A DNA stretch of 64,000 bases from Nitratidesulfovibrio sp. SRB-5 (lineage in GTDB: Bacteria > Desulfobacterota > Desulfovibrionia > Desulfovibrionales > Desulfovibrionaceae), in contig NZ_JAIOTY010000002.1 of NCBI RefSeq assembly GCF_019931275.1, positions 186,001 through 250,000 of the forward strand, given 5' to 3'. Positions within the stretch are counted from its first letter, which is position 1. Every line of letters begins with the position of its first letter. A program made the position numbers and the translations under genes. The notes beneath the pieces were generated by a model, which saw only the letters and a list, made by a program, of their open reading frames with translations, was not told where the DNA came from and made no database searches. Shown here one piece after another: positions 62,846 to 64,000 of the stretch.

Positions 62846-64000
62846 ATGAGTTACTTCCGGAAGCTGGAGACCAGGCTCACCCACCTGCAAGAGCTGTTCG
62901 ACCGCGCCGAGCGCTGGCTCATCGTGATCAACGCCGATCCCGACGCCATGGCTTCCGCCCTGGCGCTGAAGCGCATCATGATCCATCGCGTGGACGATGT
63001 GGCCATCGCCCGCGTCAACGAGATCACCCGGCCCGACAACCTGGCCATGGCGCGCTACCTGCGCATTCCCATGGTCAAGCTTACCCCCACGCTGGCCGCC
63101 CAGTTCGACCGCTTTGCGGTGGTGGATTCGCAGCCCCACCACCATCCGGCGTTCAAGGACCTGTCCTTCTCGCTGGTCATCGATCACCACCCGCTGGTGG
63201 AAGATCATCCGGTGGTGGCCGACTTCAAGGAAATCCGCAACGAGTACGGCGCCACCTCCACCATCATGACCGAGTACCTGTACAATCTCGGCATCCGGCC
63301 CGGAAAGCTGCTGGCCACGGCGTTGCAGTTCGGCATCAAGACCGACACCGCCAGCTTCGAGCGCGCCTTCCACGACGTGGACATGCGCGCCTACCGCTAC
63401 CTGACCAAGTTCGCGGACCACGCCCTGCTTTCGCGCATCGTGCGCAGCGAATTCCGGCTGCACTGGCTGGACTACTTTTCGCGCGCGTTCATCAGCATGC
63501 ACAAGCTGGGCACCGGCCAGTACGTGTACGTGGGCGAGGTGGAAAACCCGGACATTCTGGTGGTCATCGCCGACTTCTTCATGCGGGTGCACGAAATCCG
63601 CTGGGCGGCGGTGTGCGGGGTGTACCACGACACCATCGTGGTCATCCTGCGCGGCGACGGCATGGGGCGCGACCTTGGCCGTTACGCCAGCCTGCAATTC
63701 GGCGACGTGGGTTCCGCCGGGGGGCACCGGGCCATGGCCCGCGCAGAGATTCCCCTGACCGCCGCCGATGGCCGCAACGTGGAGTTCTTCATCTACAAGC
63801 GGCTGCTGGCCCCCCGCAAGAAAATGCGGGCCAAGGTGGAGCCGAAGCCCGACCAGAAGCCCGACGCCAAGCCCGGTGGCGGGGCGGAATCCGCGCCCGG
63901 ACAGAAAACCGCCCAGAAGGCGGTGCCGCCGGGCGAGCGCAAGCCCGAGCAAAAGCCCCCTGCCGCGCTGCCTGCGGGCACGTCCGTCGCGCTGCCTGCG
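62846..64000 (+). CDS. DHH/DHHA1 phosphoesterase (partial, runs off the window)
   Basis: 385 codons are visible and the frame is open at the window end. The DHH domain has NADPDAMASALAL and VIDHHPL; the DHHA1 domain contains GGHRAMARAEI. This layout matches NrnA-type oligoribonucleases/pAp phosphatases or c-di-AMP phosphodiesterases. After about residue 325 a Lys/Pro/Ala-rich tail begins (KPDQKPDAKPGG), of unknown length. AGGAG stands 5 nt before the ATG. Neither stop nor downstream context can be seen. Confidence 0.85.
   Translation, partial: MSYFRKLETRLTHLQELFDRAERWLIVINADPDAMASALALKRIMIHRVDDVAIARVNEITRPDNLAMARYLRIPMVKLTPTLAAQFDRFAVVDSQPHHHPAFKDLSFSLVIDHHPLVEDHPVVADFKEIRNEYGATSTIMTEYLYNLGIRPGKLLATALQFGIKTDTASFERAFHDVDMRAYRYLTKFADHALLSRIVRSEFRLHWLDYFSRAFISMHKLGTGQYVYVGEVENPDILVVIADFFMRVHEIRWAAVCGVYHDTIVVILRGDGMGRDLGRYASLQFGDVGSAGGHRAMARAEIPLTAADGRNVEFFIYKRLLAPRKKMRAKVEPKPDQKPDAKPGGGAESAPGQKTAQKAVPPGERKPEQKPPAALPAGTSVALPA

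Overview
The window is high-GC bacterial DNA. Gene content points to a sulfate-reducing member of the Desulfovibrionaceae: a MoeA/periplasmic-binding-like fusion, a psd-pssA-leu cluster, abundant sigma54 activators and kinase/receiver clusters, a TauE/SafE exporter and a CbiR-like protein. The Desulfovibrio vulgaris / Nitratidesulfovibrio group fits best. That assignment is recall of families and gene order, not a database match.

Layout. 0-3.6 kb: a VOC protein, a membrane-anchored peroxiredoxin with a TlpA-like lipoprotein, and an EamA transporter. 3.6-4.5 kb: repeats and hairpins only. 4.5-7.9 kb: a phage-shock-type locus (pspA-pspB-pspC with a divergent PspF), including a good sigma54 promoter and two palindromes. 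8-10.8 kb: the MoeA fusion and a methyltransferase. 11-17.4 kb: leftward psd-pssA-leuA-leuC-leuD-leuB. 17.6-25.4 kb: VTT membrane protein, HAD hydrolase, DUF523/DUF1722 protein, a small membrane protein, a YdjM-like protein, HU, CheD and a glycosyltransferase. 26-27.7 kb: an aldehyde dehydrogenase lacking the usual general-base Glu.

28-31.6 kb is the accessory region. A BrnA-like antitoxin without its toxin sits next to an AT-rich, tightly coupled three-gene operon: an NA37/YejK-type nucleoid-associated protein, a PD-(D/E)xK-like protein, and an unrecognised protein. This is the best candidate for a little-described system, most likely anti-phage defence.

31.7-36.8 kb: an acetyltransferase/acyl-CoA synthetase fusion (Pat-like) divergent from acs. 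37-45.3 kb: a lipoprotein, then a leftward signalling cluster with two kinases, a degenerate kinase, two stand-alone receivers, a duplicated-motif small protein, a NifX-like protein and a sigma54-type regulator whose GAFTGA and Walker B motifs are altered. 45.5-48.5 kb: TauE/SafE exporter with a small membrane partner, a divergent sigma54 activator, and tRNA-Leu(CAG). 49-57 kb: RibF, a ClC channel, a large SF1 helicase of visibly lower GC, and a TrmN6-like methyltransferase. 57-64 kb: an Endonuclease Q-UvrD fusion, a 49-residue protein, a CbiR-like protein, and a DHH phosphoesterase cut by the window end.

A theme throughout is short tandem repeats and dispersed hairpin repeats. They occur between genes and inside linker regions of several proteins, which suggests recent slippage. 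No CRISPR array, rRNA or insertion sequence was seen.
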